Below, one piece after another: positions 1 through 5,928 of a stretch of 6,156 nt of DNA. Below the pieces are notes generated by a model. That model did not search any database. It was not told the origin of the DNA and saw only the letters and a program-made list of their open reading frames with translations. This DNA is from an uncultured Burkholderiales bacterium (lineage in GTDB: Bacteria > Pseudomonadota > Gammaproteobacteria > Burkholderiales > Burkholderiaceae_C). How positions within the stretch are numbered: position 1 is the first letter of the stretch; every line of letters starts with the position of its first letter. The translations under genes and the position numbers were made by a program. The stretch is taken from contig CAISQQ010000443.1 of the NCBI GenBank assembly GCA_903887655.1, forward strand, positions 1 through 6,156, given 5' to 3'.

Positions 1-406
1 CCCCGGGGGGGGCGGTGTCAACGCTTGCCAAGGAGGCTTTGAAGCGCGCGCGCACGTGACCCGCACAGGCCATGAAGAGCAGCACACTGAGGGCGGTCTC
101 AAGGGCGGCCAAATGCGCCGAGTCACCCTTGTCGCTGTAGGCCCTCACCACGCCTTCGATGAAGTAAAGCCACACCACGAGACTGATCCAACGGTAAGTG
201 TAGAGGCGGCGCTTGAGTAGCCCTGGTAGAGCAAAGAGCAAAGGCAAGGCTTTCAGAGCCAGCCAACTGCCGCCAGGCTTGAGCGGTGCCCAAGACCACT
301 CCCAGGCAACACTGAGGACAATCAAGAGTAGGAGGCTGATGAGGGCCGCGTTTTGGGTGAACCTCACCTCTTGGGTTGGTTCAATCGCTGGGGGTTGCAA
401 GTTCAT
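1..406 (-). CDS. DUF2069 family membrane protein (3' end cut by window edge)
   Basis: The minus strand reads open from an ATG at 406 to the left edge, giving 135 full codons with no stop, so the C-terminus lies outside. I recognise the DUF2069 family, small inner-membrane proteins of unknown function, usually about 120-140 residues, so little is probably missing. Four hydrophobic segments are visible at roughly residues 20-38, 49-63, 72-88 and 98-117. The central stretch around residues 49-91 is the family hallmark: L-K-A-L-P-L-L, then P-G-L-L-K-R-R-L-Y-T-Y-R-W, then Y-F-I-E-G-V-V-R-A and S-D. The N-terminal 18 residues are polar and likely cytoplasmic. The gene is transcribed away from the YihY gene across a 95-base gap. 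In related genomes DUF2069 is often next to a WrbA-type quinone oxidoreductase, which would lie left of this window (recollection, not visible here). No enzymatic role can be assigned. Confidence 0.86.
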   Translation of the reverse strand, partial: MNLQPPAIEPTQEVRFTQNAALISLLLLIVLSVAWEWSWAPLKPGGSWLALKALPLLFALPGLLKRRLYTYRWISLVVWLYFIEGVVRAYSDKGDSAHLAALETALSVLLFMACAGHVRARFKASLASVDTAPPG

Positions 407-501
407 GCGCTTATTATCCGGTGTTTTGTTCAATCGCTCGGGTTGGCGGTATTGTTAGGGCCAATAGCACGGGGTTTTGAAACAATGGCATCATAGCGGC
501 C
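407..501. promoter_or_regulatory. Divergent intergenic region between DUF2069 and YihY genes
   Basis: These 95 bases separate two start codons pointing away from each other, so promoters for both genes should lie here. On the plus strand a weak sigma70-like pair is TTGTTC (426-431) and TATTGT (450-455) with an 18-base spacer. The -10 matches the consensus at 4 of 6 positions and the -35 at 3 of 6, so the call is tentative. A short inverted repeat, TATTG (450-454) and CAATA (462-466), overlaps the putative -10. No good Shine-Dalgarno sequence precedes the YihY ATG at 502. Confidence 0.3.
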
Positions 502-1772
502 ATGAACAAGATGACGTTGGCCTTTTTTCAGCCTTTTTTTGGCTTTTGGACCGCTTTGCAAGCGGTGGATTGGCGCCGGCTGGGCTCGGACTTGCTCGTG
601 AGATTGCAGCGCGAACATTTGGCCAAAACCGCCGGCAGTCTCACCTTCACGTCGACCATGGCCTTGGTGCCGTTTTTGACCGTGATTTTGGCGGTTTTCA
701 CGGTATTTCCACTTTTTAAACAATTCCAACAAGTGCTGGAGCACTGGCTCGTGCAGAGCTTGATCCCGGAGAGTATTTCAAGACAAGTTTTGGGCTATTT
801 GACCCAGTTCTCTAGCAAAGCCTCGCGCTTGGGTTGGGTGGGTTTTGCGGTCTTGGTGGTCTCGGCCTTGAGTTTGGTCTACACCATTGACAAAAGCTTG
901 AACGCCATTTGGCACAATCATCAAAAAAGAGCCCTCCAGCAGCGAATTTTGCTGTACTGGTCGGTCATGACCTTGGGGCCCTTGGTGCTTGGCCTGGGGG
1001 TGTGTCCTTGTTTTATGTGAGCACGTTGTCACGCACCTGGATTGGAGAGGGCTTTGGTCTGTTGGAGTGGCTGATCAACAGCTTGGAGTTTTTCATGTGG
1101 GTCTTGGGGATCAGTGCACTCTACCGCTATGTGCCCAACACCCCCGTGAAATATTCGCATGCCTTGATGGGGGGCTTGTGGGTCACCACGGCGACAGAGG
1201 TGGCGCGCCACGCTTTGACCTGGTATTTGAAGAGTATTCCGGCGGTGTCCATGATCTATGGCGCCTTTGCCACCTTGCCGATTTTTTTACTCTGGATGTA
1301 TCTGACTTGGCTCATCATCTTGAGCGGGGCGGTTTTTGTGTCCGCACTGCCGAGTTTGAGCGGTCCGGTGCTTCGAGACAGCGAGGTGCCAGGTTTTGGG
1401 TTTCAACTCGCCTTGGAGAGTTTGGCAGCCCTGGAGCACTGGCGCCAAAGCCCAGGCAAAGGGCTCGATCGCCTGGGCCTGGCTCGGTCGCTCCGTGTGG
1501 ACCCTTTGGTCTTGGAGGAAGTGATGGGCCATTTGATCGAGCTCGATTGGGTGGCCACGCTTGATGAAGAAGCGCTCAGGCAGCCGCGGTGGGTGATTTT
1601 GATTGATCCTGGTCGCACCCCGGTGTTGCCCTTGCTGTCGCGATTTTTGCTGCAAGAAGAGGCGTTGAGTGCGCCGGTGTACCAAGCCTGGGGTCGGGTG
1701 AGTTTGCAAGAAGCGTTTGGCCGTTCTCCTGAGACAAGACCGATGCAAGACTTCCCAAGTCCTGCCCCTTGA
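502..1772 (+). pseudogene. YihY family inner-membrane protein, frame interrupted near base 1000
   Basis: Two overlapping frames together make one YihY-family (UPF0761) protein of about 420 residues. The first frame starts at ATG 502 and runs to TGA 1018-1020. It carries the N-terminal family features: A-K-T-A-G-S-L-T-F near residues 41-49, S-T-M-A-L-V-P-F-L-T-V with the first long membrane helix, and D-K-S-L-N-A-I-W at 130-137. The second frame, open from before 909 to 1772, carries the rest: Y-R-Y-V-P-N-T-P, the Y-G-A-F-A-T-L-P-I-F-L-L-W-M-Y helix coded near 1257-1300, and a soluble C-terminal part that looks like a winged-helix domain (R-S-L-R-V-D-P-L-V-L-E-E-V, then L-I-E-L-D-W-V). Continuity switches within about 991-1005, where an extra GT/TG repeat unit or one lost G would explain it. 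The second frame has no plausible start of its own. It could be a true disrupted gene or a base-calling error in a G run. The family was once called RNase BN in E. coli, a misattribution; its role is unknown. Confidence 0.9.
991..1010 (+). other. Frame-break site inside the YihY gene
   Basis: A run of five G (996-1000) is followed directly by TGTGT (1001-1005). Upstream codons read G-L-G-V and then fall into C-P-C-F-M and a stop at 1018-1020. The homologous continuation (V-S-L-F-Y-V-S-T-L-S) is in the -1 frame. Inserting one G, or removing one two-base GT/TG unit, joins the frames. By recalled comparison with E. coli YihY (L-G-P-L-L-A-G-A-S-L), the two-base-duplication version gives slightly better spacing, but I cannot decide between them. 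Confidence 0.7.
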
Positions 1773-1845
1773 GGGCAACTAGGTGAATACACGAGGTTTC
1801 AAAGATTCTCGCCTTCGATACACTGACACGCATGGGTGGACATCG

Positions 1846-1874
1846 CCCCCCAAAGTGCACAAGGCTGGGGGGGG
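1846..1874 (+). repeat. C6/G8 inverted repeat with GTGCAC in the loop
   Basis: Six C (1846-1851) can pair with six of the eight G at 1867-1874, leaving a loop of about 15 bases that contains the self-complementary hexamer GTGCAC (1855-1860). The octamer AGTGCACA in this loop recurs at 1893-1900. The hairpin lacks a following T tract, so it is not a standard terminator. It may be a processing or regulatory structure, or chance. Confidence 0.3.
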
Positions 1875-1938
1875 TCTCAGCGCTGGGTCCGCAGTGCACA
1901 TTTGAGCCTCATCAAGACCGGTTCGGCCCTGGGGCTTT

Positions 1939-1951
1939 ATGCTCTGAGCAT
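1939..1951 (+). promoter_or_regulatory. 13-base palindrome, possible operator for the CBS gene
   Basis: ATGCTC and GAGCAT form perfect 6-base arms around a single T. The palindrome ends 27 bases before the CBS start codon and overlaps a -10-like hexamer, TATGCT (1938-1943), although no matching -35 is visible at normal spacing. It could be a repressor operator or a small hairpin in the leader. The Shine-Dalgarno AAGGA at 1966-1970 lies downstream and is not occluded. Confidence 0.3.
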
Positions 1952-1965
1952 TTGGGCAAGCAAAA

Positions 1966-1970
1966 AAGGA
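1966..1970 (+). promoter_or_regulatory. Shine-Dalgarno site fixing the CBS protein start
   Basis: AAGGA follows a run of six A and sits eight bases before ATG 1979. This is the best ribosome-binding site in the window, and it rules against starts further upstream in the same frame. Confidence 0.8.
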
Positions 1971-1978
1971 GTTCGAGC

Positions 1979-2461
1979 ATGAAAGTCAGTGATATTTTAA
2001 AAATCAAAGGCAACACCATCTACTCGGTGGATGTGCAAGATGAATTGCCCAAAGCACTGGCCATGATGGCGCAAAAGGACATTGGCTCCGTGGTGGTGAT
2101 GGAGTTCGACGAGTTGGTGGGCATGCTCACCTTTCGCGAGGTGATTGAGTGCGTGGTCCAACACCCGTCCAGTTTTGCCACCATGCATGCCAGAACCGTC
2201 ATGGACGACTCGCCGCTCACTTGCACACCCGAGACCGCCTTGGACGAAGTGCGGCGCATGATGCTGGAGCACCACGCGCGCTACATGCCGGTGATCAGTG
2301 AGCGCGCGCTCTTGGGGGTGATCAGCTTTTACGATGTGGCCAAGACCGTGGTGGACAGCCAAAATTTCGAAAACACCCTGCTCAAGGCCTATATCCGCGA
2401 TTGGCCAGAGGAAAATGGCGTGACTGGCCTCACCCGCAAAGACTCGGGTGGTGGCCATTAA
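1979..2461 (+). CDS. Two-CBS-domain protein
   Basis: This is a 160-residue soluble protein consisting almost entirely of a CBS-domain pair (Bateman module), a fold that usually binds adenine nucleotides such as AMP, ATP or S-adenosylmethionine. CBS1 spans about residues 1-65, with V-V-V-M-E-F-D-E-L-V-G-M-L-T-F-R-E-V at 38-55. CBS2 spans about 70-125, starting T-V-M-D-D-S-P-L and ending G-V-I-S-F-Y-D-V (113-120), the classic nucleotide-contacting G-x-x-S-x-x-D pattern. In CBS1 the equivalent acidic position is Glu54. The last 35 residues are polar and end in G-G-G-H. ATG 1979 is preceded by AAGGA at 1966-1970, eight bases upstream, and the family begins M-K-V-S-D-I-L-K, which supports this start over longer in-phase options. 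No catalytic domain is fused to it, so its ligand and target are unknown; a regulatory or energy-sensing role is inference. It lies 52 bases upstream of aroC on the same strand. Confidence 0.92.
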   Translation: MKVSDILKIKGNTIYSVDVQDELPKALAMMAQKDIGSVVVMEFDELVGMLTFREVIECVVQHPSSFATMHARTVMDDSPLTCTPETALDEVRRMMLEHHARYMPVISERALLGVISFYDVAKTVVDSQNFENTLLKAYIRDWPEENGVTGLTRKDSGGGH

Positions 2462-2469
2462 ATAGATGC

Positions 2470-2483
2470 AGGCCAAGTGGCCT
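2470..2483 (+). repeat. Small hairpin after the CBS gene
   Basis: AGGCC and GGCCT form a perfect 5-base-pair stem with loop AAGT, starting nine bases after the CBS stop codon. No T run follows, so a rho-independent terminator is not supported. It may be a weak transcript-stabilising element or chance. Confidence 0.3.
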
Positions 2484-2493
2484 CAAGCCCAGT

Positions 2494-2518
2494 CTCATAG
2501 ATAATAGAGGTCTATGAG
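2494..2518 (+). promoter_or_regulatory. Stem-loop enclosing the aroC ribosome-binding site and start codon
   Basis: CTCATAGA (2494-2501) is perfectly complementary to TCTATGAG (2511-2518), giving an 8-base-pair stem with a 9-base loop at 2502-2510. The aroC start codon ATG (2514-2516) lies in the 3' arm. The purine-rich AGAGG (2506-2510) that would serve as Shine-Dalgarno lies in the loop, only three bases from the ATG. In mRNA this could limit access to the start codon. The stem is A/U-rich, so its stability is uncertain, and regulation is inference. Confidence 0.45.
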
Positions 2519-3608
2519 CGCAAATACTTTTGGACAACTCTTTGCCGTGACCAACTTTGGTGAGTCCCACGGTGTGGCCATTGGCTGTGTGATCGATGGC
2601 TGCCCGCCAGGGCTGCCCTTGAGTGAGGCCGATATCCAGCCCGACTTGGATCGCCGCCGCCCGGGTACCAGTCGCTTTGTGACGCAGCGCCAAGAAACCG
2701 ATTTGGTGCAAATCCTCTCGGGTGTTTTTGAGGGCAAAACCACGGGCACACCCATTGCCTTGCTCATTCCCAACACCGATCAGCGCAGCAAGGATTACAG
2801 CGGCATCACGCAAACCTTCAGGCCTGGGCATGCAGACTACACCTACACACAAAAGTACGGCTTTCGCGATCCGCGCGGGGGTGGGCGTTCATCGGCCAGG
2901 CTCACCGCACCCATGGTGGCTGCTGGGGCTGTCGCTAAAAAATGGTTGCACGCTCAGTACGGCATCACCTTTCAGGCTTGCATGACCCAAATTGGCGCCC
3001 ACCCCATTGCCTTTGAGGATTGGAGCCATGTGGCGAACAACCCATTTTTTGCGCCCATTGCCGACGTCTCGGCCTTGGAGGCGTACATGGATCAACTGCG
3101 AAAGTCAGGCGACTCGTGTGGCGCCAAGATTCGAGTCACGGCCCAGCACATGCCGGTGGGCTTGGGGGCGCCCTTGTTTGACAAACTTGATGCCGACATC
3201 GCTTGGGCGATGATGGGGCTCAATGCCGTCAAGGGCGTTGAGATGGGCTCGGGCTTTGAGAGCGTCTCGCAATTGGGCTCCTTTCATGGCGACGCCATGA
3301 CAGCGGCGGGTTTTTTGAGCAACCATGCGGGTGGTGTCCTTGGTGGCATCAGCACGGGGCAGGACTTGGAAGTCAATGTGGCCATCAAGCCCACGAGTTC
3401 CATCTTGATCCCCAAGGACTCGATTGATCAAGACTTGCAGCCCACCAGTGTCATCACCAAAGGGCGACACGATCCTTGTGTGGGTATCCGTGCAGCGCCC
3501 ATTGCCGAGGCCTTGTTGGCCTTGGTGGTGATGGAGCACGCGCTCAGACACCGAGCCCAATGCGGCGATGTGATCAAGCCGTTTGCGGCCATTGCCGCGC
3601 AGGCCTGA
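2514..3608 (+). CDS. aroC: Chorismate synthase
   Basis: This 364-residue cytoplasmic enzyme converts 5-enolpyruvylshikimate-3-phosphate to chorismate by 1,4-elimination of phosphate, the last shikimate-pathway step, using reduced FMN that is not net consumed. All three family signatures are present: G-E-S-H-G-V-A-I-G at 16-24, G-G-G-R-S-S-A-R at 122-129, and G-R-H-D-P-C-V-G-I-R-A-A-P-I-A-E-A at about 317-333. The two active-site histidines expected in the family are His19 in the first motif and His106 in R-P-G-H-A-D. Length is normal for bacterial AroC. The start at 2514 is firm because an in-frame TAG lies at 2505-2507 and M-S-A-N-T-F-G matches the family N-terminus. There is no sign of an NADPH:flavin reductase domain, so it is the monofunctional bacterial type. 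It follows the CBS gene by 52 bases and precedes the MFS gene by 97. Its start codon sits inside a predicted stem-loop. Confidence 0.98.
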   Translation: MSANTFGQLFAVTNFGESHGVAIGCVIDGCPPGLPLSEADIQPDLDRRRPGTSRFVTQRQETDLVQILSGVFEGKTTGTPIALLIPNTDQRSKDYSGITQTFRPGHADYTYTQKYGFRDPRGGGRSSARLTAPMVAAGAVAKKWLHAQYGITFQACMTQIGAHPIAFEDWSHVANNPFFAPIADVSALEAYMDQLRKSGDSCGAKIRVTAQHMPVGLGAPLFDKLDADIAWAMMGLNAVKGVEMGSGFESVSQLGSFHGDAMTAAGFLSNHAGGVLGGISTGQDLEVNVAIKPTSSILIPKDSIDQDLQPTSVITKGRHDPCVGIRAAPIAEALLALVVMEHALRHRAQCGDVIKPFAAIAAQA

Positions 3609-3705
3609 GGCAGCTTGGCGTGGCTTGGTGCCCAGTGGCCCACTCGCTTCACGAGCCGCTCGGGCGTGCGCCTCACCCCCAACGATGGGCTAGCGTGATT
3701 CGCCC

Positions 3706-4881
3706 GTGAAACGATTTGTTCGCCCCTCGCCCTTGCTGGCCTTTGCTTGCCTGTCGGCGAGTTATTTCGCGCACATTGGCTTTTTTAATCCCTATTTGTC
3801 CTTGTGGCTCAAGTCCCAAGGGGCGAGCCTGGTGGTCATCGGTCTCATGGCCTCGATGCAATCGTTCACGCGCATTTTTGCGCCCTACGGCTGGGGCTGG
3901 CTGAGTGACCACACGGGTGAGCGAGTCTGGTTGTTGCGTTTTTGTGCGGGGGTGGCTCTCATTTGTAGTGTCTTCATGCGCGACGCCAGTCTCTCGCTCT
4001 TGGCGGGACTGTTGTTGATCATGTTCATCCACACCAGCGCCATGATGCCCATGACCGAAGCGGCCCTCTCGCACTGGGTCAGCCGTGACGGCAGCTTTGA
4101 TGCCAAACGCTATGGCCGTGTGCGTTTGTGCGGTTCGCTCGGGTTTTTGATCACCGTGTGTTTGGCTGGCTTTTGGTTTGAACAGTATGGATTGGATGAC
4201 TTTGTGGGTTGGGCGGCGCTCACCTTGCTGGCCGTCAATGCAGGCGCTTGGTTGATTCCCAATAACAAAGAGAGTGTGCACTTACATTCGTCTGGGGAAT
4301 CGATGCTGCAAATTGTGTTCAAGCCCCACAATCGCTGGTTTTTTTTGACGATGTTTTTTCATGTGCTCTCGCACATGTGCATCTATTTTTATCTCTCGCT
4401 GTATTTGGATCAATTGGGCTACAGCAAAACCACCATCGGCCTTTTTTGGGGCTTGGGGGTGGTGGTGGAGATTGGGGTCTTTTATACCCAAAGTGCTTGG
4501 TTTCATCGGCTGCGCACCTTGGGCTGGTTGCAAGTTTGCACGGCCGGGATGGTGCTGCGCATGGCGCTCACAGCTTGGGGCTCGGGGGAGTGGGCGCTGT
4601 TGGTGGTGGCGCAAATGCTCCACGGTTTGACCTTTGCAGTGCACCACACGGTGTGCATGACGTGGCTCAATGAGCACTTCTCCACCCACTTGAGGGCCCG
4701 CGGACAGGCCCTTTACTCCATCGTGGGCTATGGTCTCACCGGCGTGGTGGGCGGCTTGGGTGGGGCCGTGCTCAGTCAGCAATGGGGTCTTCAGAGCACC
4801 TTCATGGTGAGCATGGGCACCGCGTTGGTGGCCTATTTGTGCGTGCACCGCCTAGCGGCCACGCTCAAACACGAGGCTTGA
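3706..4881 (+). CDS. MFS transporter, MFS_1_like / phenylpropionate-permease (HcaT) type
   Basis: This is a 391-residue inner-membrane protein with about 12 hydrophobic segments, typical of the major facilitator superfamily. The first helix starts near residue 9 (P-L-L-A-F-A-C-L). The loop after helix 2 has the motif-A-like G-W-L-S-D-H-T-G-E-R (64-72 region). E118 in P-M-T-E-A and Y-G-R-V-R-L-C-G-S-L-G-F (136-147) resemble the MFS_1_like family, which includes the 3-phenylpropionate permease HcaT. The start is GTG at 3706: an in-frame TAG at 3691-3693 blocks extension, and the coding sense M-K-R-F-V-R-P-S-P suits a short cytoplasmic N-terminus. No clear Shine-Dalgarno sequence is visible. The substrate is unknown; position after aroC makes an aromatic or shikimate-type compound conceivable but unproven. 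The gene converges on the amidotransferase with a 91-base gap. Confidence 0.92.
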   Translation: MKRFVRPSPLLAFACLSASYFAHIGFFNPYLSLWLKSQGASLVVIGLMASMQSFTRIFAPYGWGWLSDHTGERVWLLRFCAGVALICSVFMRDASLSLLAGLLLIMFIHTSAMMPMTEAALSHWVSRDGSFDAKRYGRVRLCGSLGFLITVCLAGFWFEQYGLDDFVGWAALTLLAVNAGAWLIPNNKESVHLHSSGESMLQIVFKPHNRWFFLTMFFHVLSHMCIYFYLSLYLDQLGYSKTTIGLFWGLGVVVEIGVFYTQSAWFHRLRTLGWLQVCTAGMVLRMALTAWGSGEWALLVVAQMLHGLTFAVHHTVCMTWLNEHFSTHLRARGQALYSIVGYGLTGVVGGLGGAVLSQQWGLQSTFMVSMGTALVAYLCVHRLAATLKHEA

Positions 4882-4972
4882 GATCAAGGGGGCAAGGCGG
4901 CCGTGTCTAGGCTTACAGTTGACGCCCAGTTTACTGCCCAGCTTGATCCCCCTCAATTGTCGCCTTGTTGAA
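4882..4972. other. Convergent gap between MFS and amidotransferase genes
   Basis: Both flanking genes end here, so a bidirectional terminator might be expected. A 7-base inverted repeat CAAGGCG (4893-4899) and CGCCTTG (4961-4967) spans most of the gap with a loop of about 61 bases. TCAA (4884-4887) and TTGA (4968-4971) could extend it past a five-G bulge. A short repeat, GTTGA and TCAAC (4967-4971, 4973-4977), overlaps the amidotransferase stop. There is no compact G/C-rich stem with a T run in either direction, so no intrinsic terminator is called. Confidence 0.3.
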
Positions 4973-5773
4973 TCAACCTCCTGGGGTGATGGCAAAGGTC
5001 TCGATGCGGCCTTGGGTCCACACGAGTCCTGTGTTCTCAGGCACTGGGCACCAGTGGGACGCTTGGTCATCGAGGGGTTCAGAGGCAATGGTGTTGATTT
5101 GTCCTTGAAAGTGTTTCTTCGCGTGGGTGGTGGGTGTGCCGTAATAAAGACTGGGGGACTGGTGGTCGCTCGAGAAGCGAAAGCCCCAGATCTGTTGGCC
5201 ATTGGAGCAAGCTGCCGATAGCCGCAGGGGCTCAGAGATGTGGTGCTGCGCCATGAGCTTGACGATGTGCCCGAGTGCGAGGTTCATGGCGCGGGGCGGG
5301 TTGTCCTCCATGCCCAGTGTCATGGCCAAGAGAAACAAAGCTTCGCTGTCGGTCGTGCCTTGTCGGTGCTCATAGAGTTCGGGGCTGATGAGCGACTCGA
5401 CCGATTGGCGCAATTGGGACCAAGCCCCAATTTGTCCATTGTGCATGAAGGCCCACTCATGGACATTGAACGGGTGGCAGTTGTTGCGCGAAACACTGGT
5501 GCCACTGGAGGCACGCACGTGGGCAAAAAAGAGGCGAGACTCAATTTGTTGGGCCAAGGAGAGCAAATTGCTGTCGTTCCAAGCCGGCAAGATGTCTTTG
5601 AAGACCCCAGGCGTGTTTCGGTGCCCATACCAAGCAACACCAAAACCATCCCCATTGGTCGTCCATTGGGATTCTTTGGCCGAGAGGCTTTGCTTGATCA
5701 AGGAATTTTCTTGATCAAACAAGACGTCCTTCAAGTAAATTTCTGGTCCACCGTAGGCCATCCATCTGCACAT
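4973..5773 (-). CDS. Class II glutamine amidotransferase, YafJ type
   Basis: This 266-residue protein belongs to the stand-alone class II (Ntn-type) glutamine amidotransferases like E. coli YafJ. In this fold an N-terminal cysteine, exposed after Met removal, hydrolyses glutamine to glutamate and ammonia. The start at 5773 gives M-C-R-W-M-A-Y-G-G, placing Cys2 correctly. The same frame is open to 5833, but that start would bury the cysteine behind 20 extra residues. AAGG at complement 5782-5785, eight bases upstream, supports 5773. Further family motifs are N-G-D-G-F-G-V-A-W-Y (40-49), H-V-R-A-S-S-G-T (85-92, with the substrate-binding Arg), H-P-F and M-H-N-G-Q (110-114, oxyanion-hole Asn-Gly), and T-T-D-S-E-A-L-F (140-147, Asp binding the glutamine amino group). 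No synthase domain is fused or adjacent, so the ammonia acceptor is unknown; EgtC-like hydrolysis of a gamma-glutamyl compound is an alternative role in related proteins. Confidence 0.93.
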   Translation of the reverse strand: MCRWMAYGGPEIYLKDVLFDQENSLIKQSLSAKESQWTTNGDGFGVAWYGHRNTPGVFKDILPAWNDSNLLSLAQQIESRLFFAHVRASSGTSVSRNNCHPFNVHEWAFMHNGQIGAWSQLRQSVESLISPELYEHRQGTTDSEALFLLAMTLGMEDNPPRAMNLALGHIVKLMAQHHISEPLRLSAACSNGQQIWGFRFSSDHQSPSLYYGTPTTHAKKHFQGQINTIASEPLDDQASHWCPVPENTGLVWTQGRIETFAITPGG

Positions 5774-5928
5774 TGTGTTCGCCTTGTTTTGAATTGAGTG
5801 TGAGTCGCATTCCAGTATAGAACAACGCTTCAATCAAGCTTGGGAGCGTGACGATAGGGGGTGGGTCCAGCTCGGCTGAGCCAGGCCTTTGAGTGGGTTT
5901 CAGTCACAAGGTTCAGCTCAGCATGGTC
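5774..5928 (-). promoter_or_regulatory. Upstream region of the amidotransferase gene with a candidate promoter
   Basis: On the minus strand a good -10 hexamer, TATACT (complement 5814-5819, 5 of 6 matches), lies about 40 bases before the ATG, which would give a leader of roughly 30 bases. No convincing -35 is present at 16-18 bases; TTGATT lies only 12 bases upstream. Further out, GCTGAGC (5875-5881) and GCTCAGC (5916-5922) form a 7-base inverted repeat separated by 34 bases, and CAGCTC occurs at both 5868-5873 and 5914-5919. No terminator for the right-edge frame is evident. Confidence 0.3.

Larger units (their letters stand above)
1773..1978 (+). other. 206-base non-coding stretch upstream of the CBS gene
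   Basis: No gene is credible here. A frame in phase with the CBS gene is open back to 1832, but its translation is low-complexity and the Shine-Dalgarno sequence lies at the internal ATG 1979. The stretch contains a C-run/G-run inverted repeat (1846-1851 with 1867-1872), an 8-base direct repeat AGTGCACA (1854-1861 and 1893-1900), and a 13-base palindrome (1939-1951). A weak promoter-like pair TTTCAA (1797-1802) and TACACT (1819-1824), 16 bases apart, is possible but poor. There is no hairpin followed by a T run, so I see no intrinsic terminator for the YihY gene. Confidence 0.5.

Noticed and set aside
996..1020. Programmed -1 ribosomal frameshift in the YihY gene
   Set aside because: GGGGG could allow slippage, but there is no canonical slippery heptamer with a clear downstream structure, and family members are normally encoded in one frame. 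Mutation or a base-calling error is simpler.
1287..1899. Antisense open frames opposite the YihY C-terminal region
   Set aside because: They overlap recognisable YihY sequence, have shadow-type composition (rich in His, Gln, Arg, Pro) and no start signals.
1832..1978. N-terminal extension of the CBS protein from 1832
   Set aside because: The extension is low-complexity and unlike CBS proteins, while a strong Shine-Dalgarno sits at 1966-1970 before ATG 1979.
2470..2483. Rho-independent terminator between the CBS gene and aroC
   Set aside because: The stem is only 5 base pairs and is followed by CAAGCCC, not a T run.
3673..4848. Long antisense open frames opposite the MFS gene (complement 3673-4281 and 4282-4848)
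   Set aside because: Their composition is that of reverse-complement translation of a biased coding frame, and the plus strand encodes a clear membrane transporter.
5240..5797. 185-codon plus-strand frame opposite the amidotransferase
   Set aside because: The minus strand carries all amidotransferase motifs; the plus-strand translation has no family features and no start signal.
5774..5833. Longer amidotransferase start at 5833 adding 20 residues
   Set aside because: It would hide the catalytic Cys2 that must become N-terminal, and AAGG is well placed for the start at 5773.
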